Source: Urechis unicinctus (Eukaryota; Annelida; Polychaeta; Xenopneusta; Urechidae). Taken from it: a DNA stretch of 64,000 nt. The stretch spans positions 72,873,351 through 72,937,350 of the forward strand of contig CM067354.1 in the NCBI GenBank assembly GCA_034190875.2, written 5' to 3'. The notes beneath the pieces were generated by a model. It was not told the DNA's origin and made no database searches. It saw only the letters and a list, made by a program, of their open reading frames with translations. Shown piece after piece: positions 1-10,593 of the stretch (position 1 is its first letter; every line of letters begins with the position of its first letter). The translations under genes and the position numbers were made by a program.

Positions 1-1739
1 TGGAGAAGCCCTTCCGCATTTCACGCGCCGAAAGCTACATGTGTCATTTGCATGTCTAAATGTCCCACAGTTTTAATACATCAGCCTCTCTCTACCTCTG
101 GCGTGGTGGACTTCACTTGGACTGAGCTCCTACACTGTAAGCCAATCAGAATCCATAATTGCTTCGCGAATGGAAAACCTGGACATCGTCGATGCCAAAG
201 ATTACCCACTGTATGCTAGTCCTCTCTCATGGCAACCATTTGCAATATAGACCGAGATAGTATAGATTGAGCGGCAGTCAGGATTAGCGACACCAGAGGC
301 GCGGTGTGTTACGCTGCTCTGTGTTAGGGATCCCGCGCCCGTCGCTGTGCCGCCTGACCTGGTTTACATGATTAACTTTGATGGCATGATTTCTTTCGAG
401 AGAGGACTAGCACTGGACGTGATTTCTAAATGAACTCGATGCTTTGCGAACCCCTGAATGCGTACTGAGTGTAACTCGTTAGTCAAAGTGAATACTACGA
501 CACCCCTTTTCTGATTCTGTCCAAATAAAGTACCTTTTCTAAAATATCATATATGCTAGTTCCCACACTGTACCACATTGTACGCTGATGCATAGTTCTC
601 GTCTCCACATCGCGCTTATTCTGCTTACACAAACATTTAATTTCGCTTCCTCGGTCTCATTTGTTGTTTGCTCATGAATCACTATCAAATTATTGCCATC
701 TAGATCTGTGCGATCGGTCAGTCATTAATCCCCGCGATTGTTCAGCAATAGATTTAAGTCAGCCTTCTCAAATGCGAACGCTGTATTCCTACAAGCCACC
801 AGCGAATTCCATACGAGCAAGCAGCGAGCAACCTCTCTTCAACCAGTATGTCTTCCGGAATGAATTGAGCGAGAAATTGGTCAACAAATATTCACCGCCG
901 CCTGGAATTTGACGGCGCTCTAATTGTATTTATCCTACCACCATGCACGTACCACAAACACAGCACGATGTCTGATATGTCACCTTTGTGCCATTGTTTT
1001 GCCCTTCATTCAGTACAAGGTCATGCGCATGAAGCTTGGCCAGACACTTCATTGTTGCCGATTGTTGCCGTTCCGAACGATGAACTAAGCACTAAGTTTA
1101 TTAAACGTTAGTTACAGTGAAGGCCATGGAAGACCGTCTTCGAGAGGAATGCATTAAAAGTGAGACTCATTACGGATGCATCATAAATTAAGCCTTTCCG
1201 ATGATGAGTACAGATAGTGCCTAGTTTGGCTAAACGCTACATGTATGGAAAGCGAATAGCGATTTGTATTCATGAGCGTGGCCGTAGTGGCGCGATGGTG
1301 GAGATTACCAGCTTCTGGCGACTCACTGGGAGGCGCGCTTATCGCCGACCTGCCTCCTCCTATTGGCCTCACATTACCTTACTAATCGAGGGATAATGTG
1401 TATTTGTAATCGCAAGGCTTCTCTTAATTCAGGCGGCGCTCGCCATTAATTGTGGCGCATATCTCTTACCCTTGTCGTAGAATCGTACGCAAGGGCAAAC
1501 TTATGCAGCCGTATATTTCCTGAAGTTTACCTACCAGCAGTTAGGGATGCTGCTTGGTTCATTGACCTTGGTGTTTTGACTCTCGATTCAGACCGTCAAT
1601 TGTCTAGTGATTGAATCATAGCGGCCAGCCACTGTATCACAACGATTGATGCGATTGGACGATGAGTCCGACGTTCTCACCTTAGGACCATATGATATTA
1701 CACATTGACTTTCAACCGGAACAAATACGCTCGGAATCA
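1..1739. other. Unique non-coding sequence
   Basis: I see no gene, repeat family or RNA structure here. Open frames are short (under 85 codons) and none resembles a known domain. Base composition is a little richer in G+C than the window as a whole. Confidence 0.5.
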
Positions 1740-1797
1740 GATGGAGGGAGGTACGCATATCCAAACAAGATGGAGGGAGTTACGCATATCAAAACAA
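1740..1797. repeat. 29-bp direct repeat, two copies
   Basis: Two adjacent copies of a 29-bp unit beginning GATGGAGGGAG and containing TACGCATATC, at 1740-1768 and 1769-1797, differing at only a few positions. It lies inside a small chance open frame (1692-1883) that has no recognised product. Confidence 0.85.
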
Positions 1798-2814
1798 CTA
1801 ACATGAGTAAAGTTAACGGAGAAAGCAGCACTTTTTCATCCATGTACCAGTTAATGTGCAGCACTATCTTTAAGCATTGTTAGAAGAAAATGGCGATGTC
1901 ATGCGACCAGCCGCATTCAGCTCGTAGCTCGATAAGCTGATATTGCGTGTAGTGCCAGAGTGTGAAGCGGCAATGGAAAGTATCAGTTAATAAATGTCAC
2001 AATCAATACTCACCCTACTACTAACTCGGTCACAGCTGAATCAGGCCAACTTTAGCGGCCGTGAAAGCGTGATTCGGGGTGCAGCGCGTGACTTTGAGCC
2101 CGGCACCAGATTTAATTGACACGCAAAGCGCACCGAGTGAATAGAGGTGCCTGTATGTAACATGTCGATGCGTTTGATATCGTGCCCGTGCTCCGCTATT
2201 GTGTAAAACAGTTGCGGTGTTATTGTCAATGGGAAAACTATATGGACTTACCTCGGCGAAATTGTCCGAATAGGAGCACCAGGGTAAAGCAGCAATGAGA
2301 CAGCGGTAGTCCATACATCGTGCTCGTCATATCCTCAACTCAAACCACCATAGTTAACCATTGCACAGTTAATCCCCTGAACTCCCTTAGCGGCTGGTAA
2401 TAGTCAAGCAGACGCACTGCAGTCGTCAGCGGTTCGGCACCGCTCAACCAGCAGGTCAAATGGAGACATTTGCCGAGAGTGCGGCTGGTCAGGTGTGGCT
2501 GCGATTCCTCCAACGGCGTGCTCCTCAGCGCCCGAGTTTAGGCATGGGTTTCAGCGCGATGCAATGATCGCTATGGGATTGGCCTATGAGGTCCCTCCCT
2601 GCAACGCCTCCAGTAAGCACCGGCTTCCCTTCCTTATTTCGCACAATCCCCCCTTCTCTTATCTTTCCGGCATCGGTGAGCGCTAAGGATATTCTTCGGT
2701 GTCGGCTGAGCAGTGCTTTTGTTAATGACCACTGAGGCTTGCGCAGGGACAGTGCCATTGAAATAGATGTGTTGCGGCACTATCTATTTACGTCTGCTTG
2801 CATAACGAAGCCGA
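1798..2814. other. Unique non-coding sequence
   Basis: No supported gene. Two overlapping - strand open frames (2030-2314 and 2041-2229) are short, lack recognisable motifs and exclude one another, so I read them as chance. Confidence 0.45.
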
Positions 2815-3025
2815 GACGAGGTGACTGTCTGCTGTCACTGACGCGGCAGCGCTTTTAACTGTATGCGGATGACGTGACTACCTGTTGTCACTGACGAGGT
2901 AGCGCTTCTGACTGTATGCGGATGTCGTGGCTGCCTGCTGTCACTGAAGAGGTAGCGATTCTGACTATATGCGGATGACGTGACTTCCTGCTGTCACTGA
3001 CGAGGCAGAGCTTTTGACTATGTGC
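2815..3025. repeat. 53-bp minisatellite, about four copies
   Basis: The unit runs from GTGACT through CTGCTGTCACTGACG, a GGCAGCGCTT-like block and TATGCGGATGAC. Unit starts fall at 2821, 2874, 2927 and 2980, an exact 53-bp period. The copies differ by substitutions and not by length. Since 53 is not a multiple of three, the array is unlikely to be coding. Confidence 0.9.
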
Positions 3026-4329
3026 TTTGAACTGCATGTAATATATACCCCATCACGAATCATCAACTAAATATAAAAACCAATACTTCACTCGGGAACA
3101 GCGGGGAGTTTAATCAATGATTTACGGGCATGCGAGACAGCTGTGCAACTGGCATACACTATTTGGCCACAAAATTCACATAACTATGTTTCAGGGTAGA
3201 TGGTTTCCTATCGACATTTCACTTAAATGATAAATAGATTAACTCCCATCTGTATTTACAATACGCTTCCGGTGTGCCTTCATTATATGCTACCTAGTCT
3301 CCGCCTGACTGGCGCTCATGAAATACAGACACTGACCTAGAATAATACCCCATATATCCGCTGCTGTTACGCGTGGACAAGCCGTACATCCTCAGTTATC
3401 TGCAAAATGATCAAATTAGCCTTACTGCATATTGCCAATTTAACAAAGCACTGTCTCAAAACGGAGCACATGTGAAGATGGTTCGCAATTTGCTATGGAC
3501 TTATCGGTACCTAACGCAAACCGACAACTTAATATTAAAAATTTGCCCATGTTTTGCAGTTGCATTGACGCCATCAGAGCAGATTGATTAGACGTGCAAC
3601 GTTTGTGGCATATCTCAACAACTATCAGACAACATTGGTCTTACGAGAGCGGAGAGAACGACACCAACAATTAGTGCTATAATAAAGGAACTTAGCGGTT
3701 AAGGCGAATTACTCGTACATTTATACTGGCGATTGACATGTTCATACAAACTTTCATGTGGCATTATCTTAGCTCGCTTATTGAGGTCAATGCACGCTAG
3801 ACTTTAAAACCGCGTCGCCGTCGAGATGGATGATTTGCAGATAACGACACGACAACGCGTTGACTTGGGTTATTTTGTTATAGCAATTTCGCTCAGGTGA
3901 TTTACGCTACCTTCGCGTTGAAAATGGCTAGAGAGTTAACCTGTTGATTACCATATGCGAATCTATTAAGTAGATCATAAATGAACGTGTTGTCTAGTAA
4001 TACTACTGCTGAAGTCTTGCAATAGATATAACATTAGCATATTGCCAATGCAATCCCTTGGTTTCTTGGCGAACCAATCGCTCCACACGACCAAGCTGTA
4101 CACCCTGATGGGTCAAAGTTAACGGCTGCGAAAGCGATAGGCACATCAGGACATCATCCGCTATCATGCCCACATTCAAATTAGGCACAATAACTGAAAT
4201 GGTTAAATGCCGAAAACAAACCATTATTGCTTGTGTTTGTATATGCCCCGAACAATACTGTCATTGTTTATCACCCCGACGTTATAATGCTATGTCGTAA
4301 TTGTGATTTGTTGTTGCATTTTTGTGCAA
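3026..4329. other. Unique non-coding sequence
   Basis: No supported gene or repeat. The two 72-73 codon frames here (3373-3591 on + and 4003-4224 on -) have no recognisable motif. Confidence 0.45.
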
Positions 4330-4798
4330 TATGCCACTCCGCTCTGTAAGCCATGAGCATGATGCTAGAAACGACCTTTAAATCAAATTTTCTCAATATG
4401 CTACACTGCTCTGTAAGCCTTGAGTATGATGGTGGAATCGACCATTAAATCAAATGCCATCATTATGCTACATCTCTCTGTAAGCTTTGAGCATGGTGGT
4501 GTAAACGAACATGTAAATCAAACGTCATCATTATGCTACACCACGCTGTAAGCTTTGAGCATGGTGGTGGAAACAACCAGTAAATCAAACTTCAACATTA
4601 TGCTACACCACGCTGTTAGCTTTGAGCATGGTGGTGGAAACAACCAGTAAATCAAACGTCAACATTATGCTACACCACTCTGTAAGCTTTGAGCATGGTG
4701 GTGGAAACGACCAGTAAATCAAATGTCATCATTATGCTACACCACTCTGTACGCTTTGAGCATGATAGTGGAAACGACCAGTAAATCAAATGTCATCA
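4330..4798. repeat. 67-bp minisatellite, seven copies, each with a hairpin
   Basis: Unit starts are at 4330, 4397, 4464, 4531, 4598, 4665 and 4732, an exact 67-bp period. Each unit carries TATGCTACACCAC, CTGTAAGCTTTGAGCATG and GTGGTG, then AAACGACCAGTAAATCAAA. In the better-kept copies CACCAC and GTGGTG are inverted and separated by a loop of about 20 nt holding the AAGCTT palindrome. The first copies (from 4330) are the most diverged and the central ones the most alike, the usual pattern for an array homogenised from its middle. Confidence 0.92.
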
Positions 4799-6070
4799 CA
4801 GTGGACATATCACTGTTATGAGATGGAGCAGATAGAAGAATCGAGAGTTTCATGCGCGTGCCAGATAAATGAAACATCACTTTCAACAAGAAGATGATAT
4901 CGCGACAGTGCTGAATGGAATGATTATGGTGGTCGGTTATGCGCAATAGCCGTAATCGAACAGCCTCGTGGCGAAGATCTGGCTGCAAAACTGATGCCGC
5001 AAGGACCAGGGTCCACGTGATACGATTGCCTCTAAAGGTTAACTTTTCATGATAACTTGAACACGCTCTCTATATATTAATGAGCTCTCTCATCACAGTT
5101 GTACATGTTTATTGTCTGAAGCCGAATTCGATGCATGATGTATTTGCCATCTGCGGCGCGTTTAAAAGGAAAACCTTTATATCTATGCGCACAATAGTCA
5201 TTCAGCTGGTGTTATGTCAAATGCGCTATCGATCACCACATATATAGATAGAGCGAGTCCCGATGGCGTGGATCTATGAAACAACTCGAATGACGATCCT
5301 CAAAGAGCAATCTGTCGCTAACATTAAAGTCACATCATTGTCGCCACAACGTATATTCTAACATTGCCCCGATTCAGTTTTTGAAAGACTGACCGTCTCA
5401 GCAAATGAGACTTCATTGAACCCATCATATAGTGCGCTGCTGTAGCAGTAACAGCCGATTAAGCAATTCGTGTCTCTGATGACCATTCACTTGCCATATC
5501 ACTGACAAACCAGCAATTAAGCAATTTGGTTGAATATAACAATTACACGCGGTTGTGGGGTGTATTGTGACACTGCGCCACCTGGAGCATTCCATTAACG
5601 ATCGTCAAAACAGGGGCCGGAGGTGGCCATGACTGCGCCCGAGATAAATGAAACACCCCTCTATTTTTCGGACCGTTTTGGCAAATGCGCAAAAAACGAC
5701 GGCCATCGGCTCCTGATTTTGTGACGTCATATGTCACCGTCCAGACGGATAGTGTTTGTTAGCATGGGAGCTGTGGTAGGTGTGAGCATAGTAGTATTTT
5801 ATCTCGTCATGATGTGCGTCATATACCGTAACGAATCTCATTTCTTGAGGCTTGGAGTTCTTGCTCGCTAAAAAATTATTAAATTGCGACATATTTCTAT
5901 AATGTAATGTGAAAACGTCAACCAAATGGGACCGAGCGAGAACACAGGTAGTGATGCAACACTGCGATGCTCATCGAATGCAGCCACTCTTCATGGTTGT
6001 CAAGGATTGATTCACGATTCGTCTGTCCTGTAACGGAAAATATCTTTTCTTGTGGCTTTGATTTGGTTTA
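4799..6070. other. Unique non-coding sequence
   Basis: No supported gene. The open frames at 4737-4988, 5543-5737 and 5734-5925 (all -) are short and unrecognised, and the first overlaps the minisatellite. Confidence 0.45.
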
Positions 6071-6364
6071 ATGATGAAACGTTCAATTTGTTGTGAAAAA
6101 CTAATTATGTCCTGTACTAGGTGCTCATCTGGGCCAATGCTTACAGTGGCAGAAAACAAATTCTGTCGAGAAGTTCGTGTTAAAGTGCAAGCAATGGGAG
6201 TGGCCTGTGTAGCAGAACATCCAGGATTTGTCTCTGGTTGCCTGTGTCACTGGACACCAGAAAGAGTCTACAATATTTATTGTCAGAGACTCCTAGAAAA
6301 AAATCCTTCTGAGTTTCACATAACCTGCTTAACTTACCTGAGACACATTAAACATTCAGATTAA
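6071..6364 (+). CDS. P2X7-receptor-like cysteine domain, partial
   Basis: The 97-residue frame has an ATG start and a TAA stop. From about residue 14 it reads SCTRCSSGPMLTVAEN, then CREV, then ACVAEHPGFVSGCL followed by W about three residues later. This spacing of C-x-x-C, M-x-T-x-x-E, C-R-E, C-x-x-x-HPGF-x-x-x-CL-x-x-W matches, in my judgement, the cytosolic C-terminal cysteine (zinc-binding) domain of the P2X7 receptor, which is widespread as a stand-alone or fused domain in invertebrates and fish. A downstream stretch (FHITCLTYLRHIKHS) sits where that family has its Y-rich helix. There are no transmembrane channel segments, so this is not a P2X channel. A usual second cysteine before C-R-E is F here, and the C-terminal part is short. 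It may be one exon, a stand-alone small gene, or a relic carried by a mobile element. Family assignment is from motif spacing, not from a search. Confidence 0.5.
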   Translation: MMKRSICCEKLIMSCTRCSSGPMLTVAENKFCREVRVKVQAMGVACVAEHPGFVSGCLCHWTPERVYNIYCQRLLEKNPSEFHITCLTYLRHIKHSD

Positions 6365-6438
6365 GAATTGAAGGCATACACATAACTTGGAAAATTAAAA
6401 ATGGATAAAATTGTTTTGTCTCGTGGTGCGGCTGCGTG

Positions 6439-6509
6439 CTGTGTCACTGGACACACAGCAATGGAGAGCCTACAATATTTATTGTCAGAGACTCCTAGAA
6501 AAAAATCCT
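6439..6509 (+). pseudogene. Partial duplicate of the P2X7-like frame's 3' part
   Basis: This stretch repeats 6242-6307 almost exactly, from CTGTGTCACTGGACAC to the A-run followed by TCCT. It carries an insertion (ACACAGCAATGG in place of ACCAGAAAG) and is quickly closed by a stop. It is a broken local duplicate of the exon-like frame just upstream. Confidence 0.7.
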
Positions 6510-6741
6510 GACTAAGCTAAAGCCAAAAATGAAAAAAGAGCTTGGATGTTACTTGTAAAGTAACCAAATATCAACAGACCAACCACCTATATAATGCTTC
6601 CGTCATCACCATTAACACCCCTGCCCCATCCCATCACCACCACCACCATCATCACCTTAAGAGACCTAACCTCATGACTTACAGAAGAATCCTCTCCATA
6701 TGCTGCCTTCCAGCCTCCTCCTTGTCAGGGTAGTCATACAT
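6510..6741. other. Spacer with a short His-codon (CAC/CAT) run
   Basis: Non-repetitive spacer. It contains a short run of CAC and CAT triplets near 6635-6657 that makes a chance + strand frame (6542-6733) look histidine-rich. No product is supported. Confidence 0.4.
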
Positions 6742-6876
6742 TTACGAATGTGCTCCTGGTTCATTGGTCCTTAGTTCTGCAATGGAATTCTTGAGCTGGG
6801 TAGCACTAGCTGAGAATTGCTTAAGAAGGGTGTGCATCATTCCCTTTACATATCCTGCAAAACATACGCCGCACAT
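6742..6876 (-). CDS. Small exon-like frame cut by the 1.9-kb array
   Basis: An ATG-started - strand frame of 44 codons begins MCGVCFAGYV and continues HTLLKQFSASATQLKNSI to a TAA at 6742-6744. The helix-like, polar composition looks more protein-like than most frames in the window, but I do not recognise it. The left border of the 1.9-kb tandem unit (6787) falls inside it. The amplified copies at 8689-8778 and 10594-10683 therefore keep only its first 29 or 30 codons and then run into reverse-transcriptase sequence. It could be one exon of a spliced gene or chance. Confidence 0.25.
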   Translation of the reverse strand: MCGVCFAGYVKGMMHTLLKQFSASATQLKNSIAELRTNEPGAHS

Positions 6877-8688
6877 AATTTAATCTTGTGTATTTAACTA
6901 GCATGTACAATGGGAGAAGACCTATTCTTCCTAAAATGAGTATTTAATAAGCAAACCATATTAGATGGAGTTTAGTTTCTGCACACTCCCTCCCCCCTTC
7001 TTAAATTAAGGAAATATAAAAGCAAAACGCGGTCATCTATTTCTGGCTACAGCCTGTAGAGCAGCCCGACAATATCTTGAAAACATAGCTGGTAGAACAA
7101 TTAACAATTTTATCTATCGCAGGTTAAAATGTTTCATATGTGTCTATCTTTAAATATAGCGATGCTCAAGTACCACAAATAAAGAACCAAGTGAACAGGT
7201 GCAATGTAAAATCAAATTAAGGCAGGCCAGGGTACACAAACAATTTTGTGAACATAATAACGTACCAAACCAACACACCTTGAATACTGAAAGACCCAGC
7301 GTGTTTTGGTGCAAATTTGATAATTAAGTTACGGAAAGTCTCCACGGCAGATGTGTGATAAATTAGCGACATCTAGATGAGGTCTTTGCTTAGGGCCTTG
7401 GATAGGATGACATCTTCTACTAAATCACTGGCTTTGCTGTCAGTACAACAAAAGATTCTATTATATACCTACTTACAAAATACCTCTATAAGTCATTATT
7501 CAAAATATCATTTTCAATGTCCAGGACAAGTACAAGCTAATGTCGGGCAAGCAAACATCTATATCTGGGTGCCCGACGGGACAAGCGGTAGCTAGAATTT
7601 CAATACCGGTTTTTCATAGGCTACCGATATGTAAATGACTTCAATTAACTGTCTGCAAGGGAAAATAACAGCTTAAAATCCCTTTTCCACCACAGATGAA
7701 ACGTCTCTCGATAGTCAGCTTTTCAAACGCTGCGATCATTTTCAATTCAGTCCACAGACATATTACCAATTAATTTTAGCTCGACTTTTATATGGGAAAT
7801 GAAATGACGAGTATACTTACAGATTCTCAAGAAACCATGGATAAACAAAGACGCTGAGAAGTGTCTGTAAATAACGATTAATAGTTCGACAGTTGGCTCG
7901 CAAATAGAAACGACGTCCGTGGCAATATCTTCAGGTGACATATGACGACACTGCGCCTTCGTCTATCTTCGTCGTGTGGTCCGAAAATTCCGGAAGGTTT
8001 TTTTATTTCATATTTCTTGTTTACTTCACGTCGGATCGAAAAAAGAACAGCAAATTATTGACATGAAAATTGCGTACAATATAATTCCAAACATTCATAT
8101 TGCAGCGTATACTTGCCCTGTAAACGTCGGGGTTTGCTCCAGTTGTTGGTCATCCACGCGGACATCCAGTTGTAGGGCTCTCTGACCTCGTGATACCCAC
8201 ATCTTTGCTCAGATCATCTTCATGCCGTGTGCTGTCAGCTTATCGAACCACAATGTCATAATCGAAGACAACTTTCTGACCTGTGTCCACTGGACACCAC
8301 TGGCTGATGAAGTTCGATGAAAATAAGTGGACTCAGTGCTGGTGTAATTCAACCTTTACATTAAACCAGTTTGTATTGCCAAGCACGTTTTCACTCGAGT
8401 ATTCAGAGTTCGGTAAATAGCCATCTCCATGGTACTCAGTTCTTCTGCCACTCCGTACTGCCGTAGCATAGGTGGTATCATGCCTCTCTTGGTCTTGTCC
8501 TATGCCTTCTCTGGGTCTCAGAACGCCCAGCAGATTTCTCGTTGGTACTCCAGCTTCCTCTCCATCATCTGCCGCACTATGAAAATAGCATCGGTAGTTT
8601 CCCTGTTCCTTCCTCAAACCGAACTGCTCCTCGTCCAGCTGCGGCTCCACGATCTCCCGAATTCTGGCAACCAGTATTCCTTCGAAGC
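6787..8688. repeat. 1.9-kb tandem unit, copy 1
   Basis: First of three direct head-to-tail copies. It begins at ATTCTTGAGCTGGG and ends at CCTTCGAAGC; the next copy starts at 8689, a period of 1902 bp. Positions 6787-8120 are of unknown origin and contain matching short frames in every copy (7377-7595 on +, 7747-7941 on -) whose translations are essentially identical between copies. Positions 8121-8688 are LINE-derived. The copies differ by only scattered substitutions and homopolymer changes. Confidence 0.93.
8121..8688 (-). mobile_element. LINE reverse-transcriptase fragment, copy 1
   Basis: Read on the - strand in shifting frames this shows the fingers/palm of a non-LTR retrotransposon reverse transcriptase: VEPQLDEEQFGLRKEQG, then RQMMERKLEYQRE and WAF, then EKAYD-like and MLRQYGV-like segments, then a VELHQ segment matching the family's G-x-x-QG-x-x-LSP region. 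The catalytic YADD box is degraded to a FDYDIVV-like string. Further on come GMKM and RGQRALQLDVRVDDQQL. Several frameshifts and stops mean it cannot encode a working enzyme. LINE similarity fades near 8121. Confidence 0.85.
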
Positions 8689-10593
8689 ATTCTTGAGCTG
8701 GGTAGCACTAGCTGAGAATTGCTTAAGAAGGGTGTGCATCATTCCCTCTACATATCCTGCAAAACATACGCCGCACATAATTTAATCTTGTGTATTTAAC
8801 TAGCATGTACAATGGGAGAAGACCTATTCTTCCTAAAATGAGTATTTAATAAGCAAACCATATTAGATGGAGTTTAGTTTCTGCACACTCCCTCCCCCCT
8901 TCTTAAATTAAGGAAATATAAAAGCAAAACGCGGTCATCTATTTCTGGCTACAGCCTGTAGAGCAGCCCGACAATATCTTGAAAACATAGCTGGTAGAAC
9001 AATTAACAATTTTATCTATCGCAGGTTAAAATGTTTCATATGTGTCTATCTTTAAATATAGCGATGCTCAAGTACCACAAATAAAGAACCAAGTGAACAG
9101 GTGCAATGTAAAATCAAATTAAGGCAGGCCAGGGTACACAAACAATTTTGTGAACATAATAACGTACCAAACCAACACACCTTGAATACTGAAAGACCCA
9201 GCGTGTTTTGGTGCAAATTTGATAATTAAGTTACGGAAAGTCTCCACGGCAGATGTGTGATAAATTAGCGACATCTAGATGAGGTCTTTGCTTAGGGCCT
9301 TGGATAGGATGACATCTTCTACTAAATCACTGGCTTTGCTGTCAGTACAACAAAAGATTCTATTATATACCTACTTACAAAATACCTCTATAAGTCATTA
9401 TTCAAAATATCATTTTCAATGTCCAGGACAAGTACAAGCTAATGTCGGGCAAGCAAACATCTATATCTGGGTGCCCGACGGGACAAGCGGTAGCTAGAAT
9501 TTCAATACCGGTTTTTCATAGGCTACCGATATGTAAATGACTTCAATTAACTGTCTGCAAGGGAAAATAACAGCTTAAAATCCCTTTTCCACCACAGATG
9601 AAACGTCTCTCGATAGTCAGCTTTTCAAACGCTGCGATCATTTTCAATTCAGTCCACAGACATATTACCAATTAATTTTAGCTCGACTTTTATATGGGAA
9701 ATGAAATGACGAGTATACTTACAGATTCTCAAGAAACCATGGATAAACAAAGACGCTGAGAAGTGTCTGTAAATAACGATTAATAGTTCGACAGTTGGCT
9801 CGCAAATAGAAACGACGTCCGTGGCAATATCTTCAGGTGACATATGACGACACTGCGCCTTCGTCTATCTTCGTCGTGTGGTCCGAAAATTCCGGAAGGT
9901 TTTTTTTATTTCATATTTCTTGTTTACTTCGCGTCGGATCGAAAAAAAGAACAGCAAATTATTGACATGAAAATTGCGTACAATATAATTCCAAACATTC
10001 ATATTGCAGCGTATACTTGCCCTGTAAACGTCGGGGTTTGCTCCAGTTGTTGGTCATCCACGCGGACATCCAGTTGTAGGGCTCTCTGACCTCGTGATAC
10101 CCACATCTTTGCTCAGATCATCTTCATGCCGTGTGCTGTCAGCTTATCGAACCACAATGTCATAATCGAAGACAACTTTCTGACCTGTGTCCACTGGACA
10201 CCACTGGCTGATGAAGTTCGATGAAAATAAGTGGACTCAGTGCTGGTGTAATTCAACCTTTACATTAAACCAGTTTGTATTGCCAAGCACGTTTTCACTC
10301 GAGTATTCAGAGTTCGGTAAATAGCCATCTCCATGGTACTCAGTTCTTCTGCCACTCCGTACTGCCGTAGCATAGGTGGTATCATGCCTCTCTTGGTCTT
10401 GTCCTATGCCTTCTCTGGGTCTCAGAACGCCCAGCAGATTTCTCGTTGGTACTCCAGCTTCCTCTCCATCATCTGCCGCACTATGAAAATAGCATCGGTA
10501 GTTCCCTGTTCCTTCCTCAAAAACCGAACTGCTCCTCGTCCAGCTGCGGCTCCACGATCTCCCGAATTCTGGCAACCAGTATTCCTTCGAAGC
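8689..10593. repeat. 1.9-kb tandem unit, copy 2
   Basis: Second direct copy, 1905 bp, starting at ATTCTTGAGCTGGG at 8689. It differs from copy 1 by homopolymer lengths (for example an A-run of 5 instead of 3 near 10521, an extra T at 9901-9908 and an extra A near 9947) and a few substitutions. These length changes alter which frames are open. Confidence 0.93.
10025..10593 (-). mobile_element. LINE reverse-transcriptase fragment, copy 2
   Basis: Same LINE segment as at 8121-8688, with the same degraded catalytic box. A 148-codon - strand frame (10237-10683) starts in the non-LINE left end of copy 3 and runs across the junction into this fragment. It is open only because homopolymer changes happen to join frames, so I do not treat it as a gene. 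Confidence 0.85.

Noticed and set aside
6542..6733. Histidine-rich small protein on +
   Set aside because: The His run is a short CAC/CAT repeat and the rest has no protein-like character.
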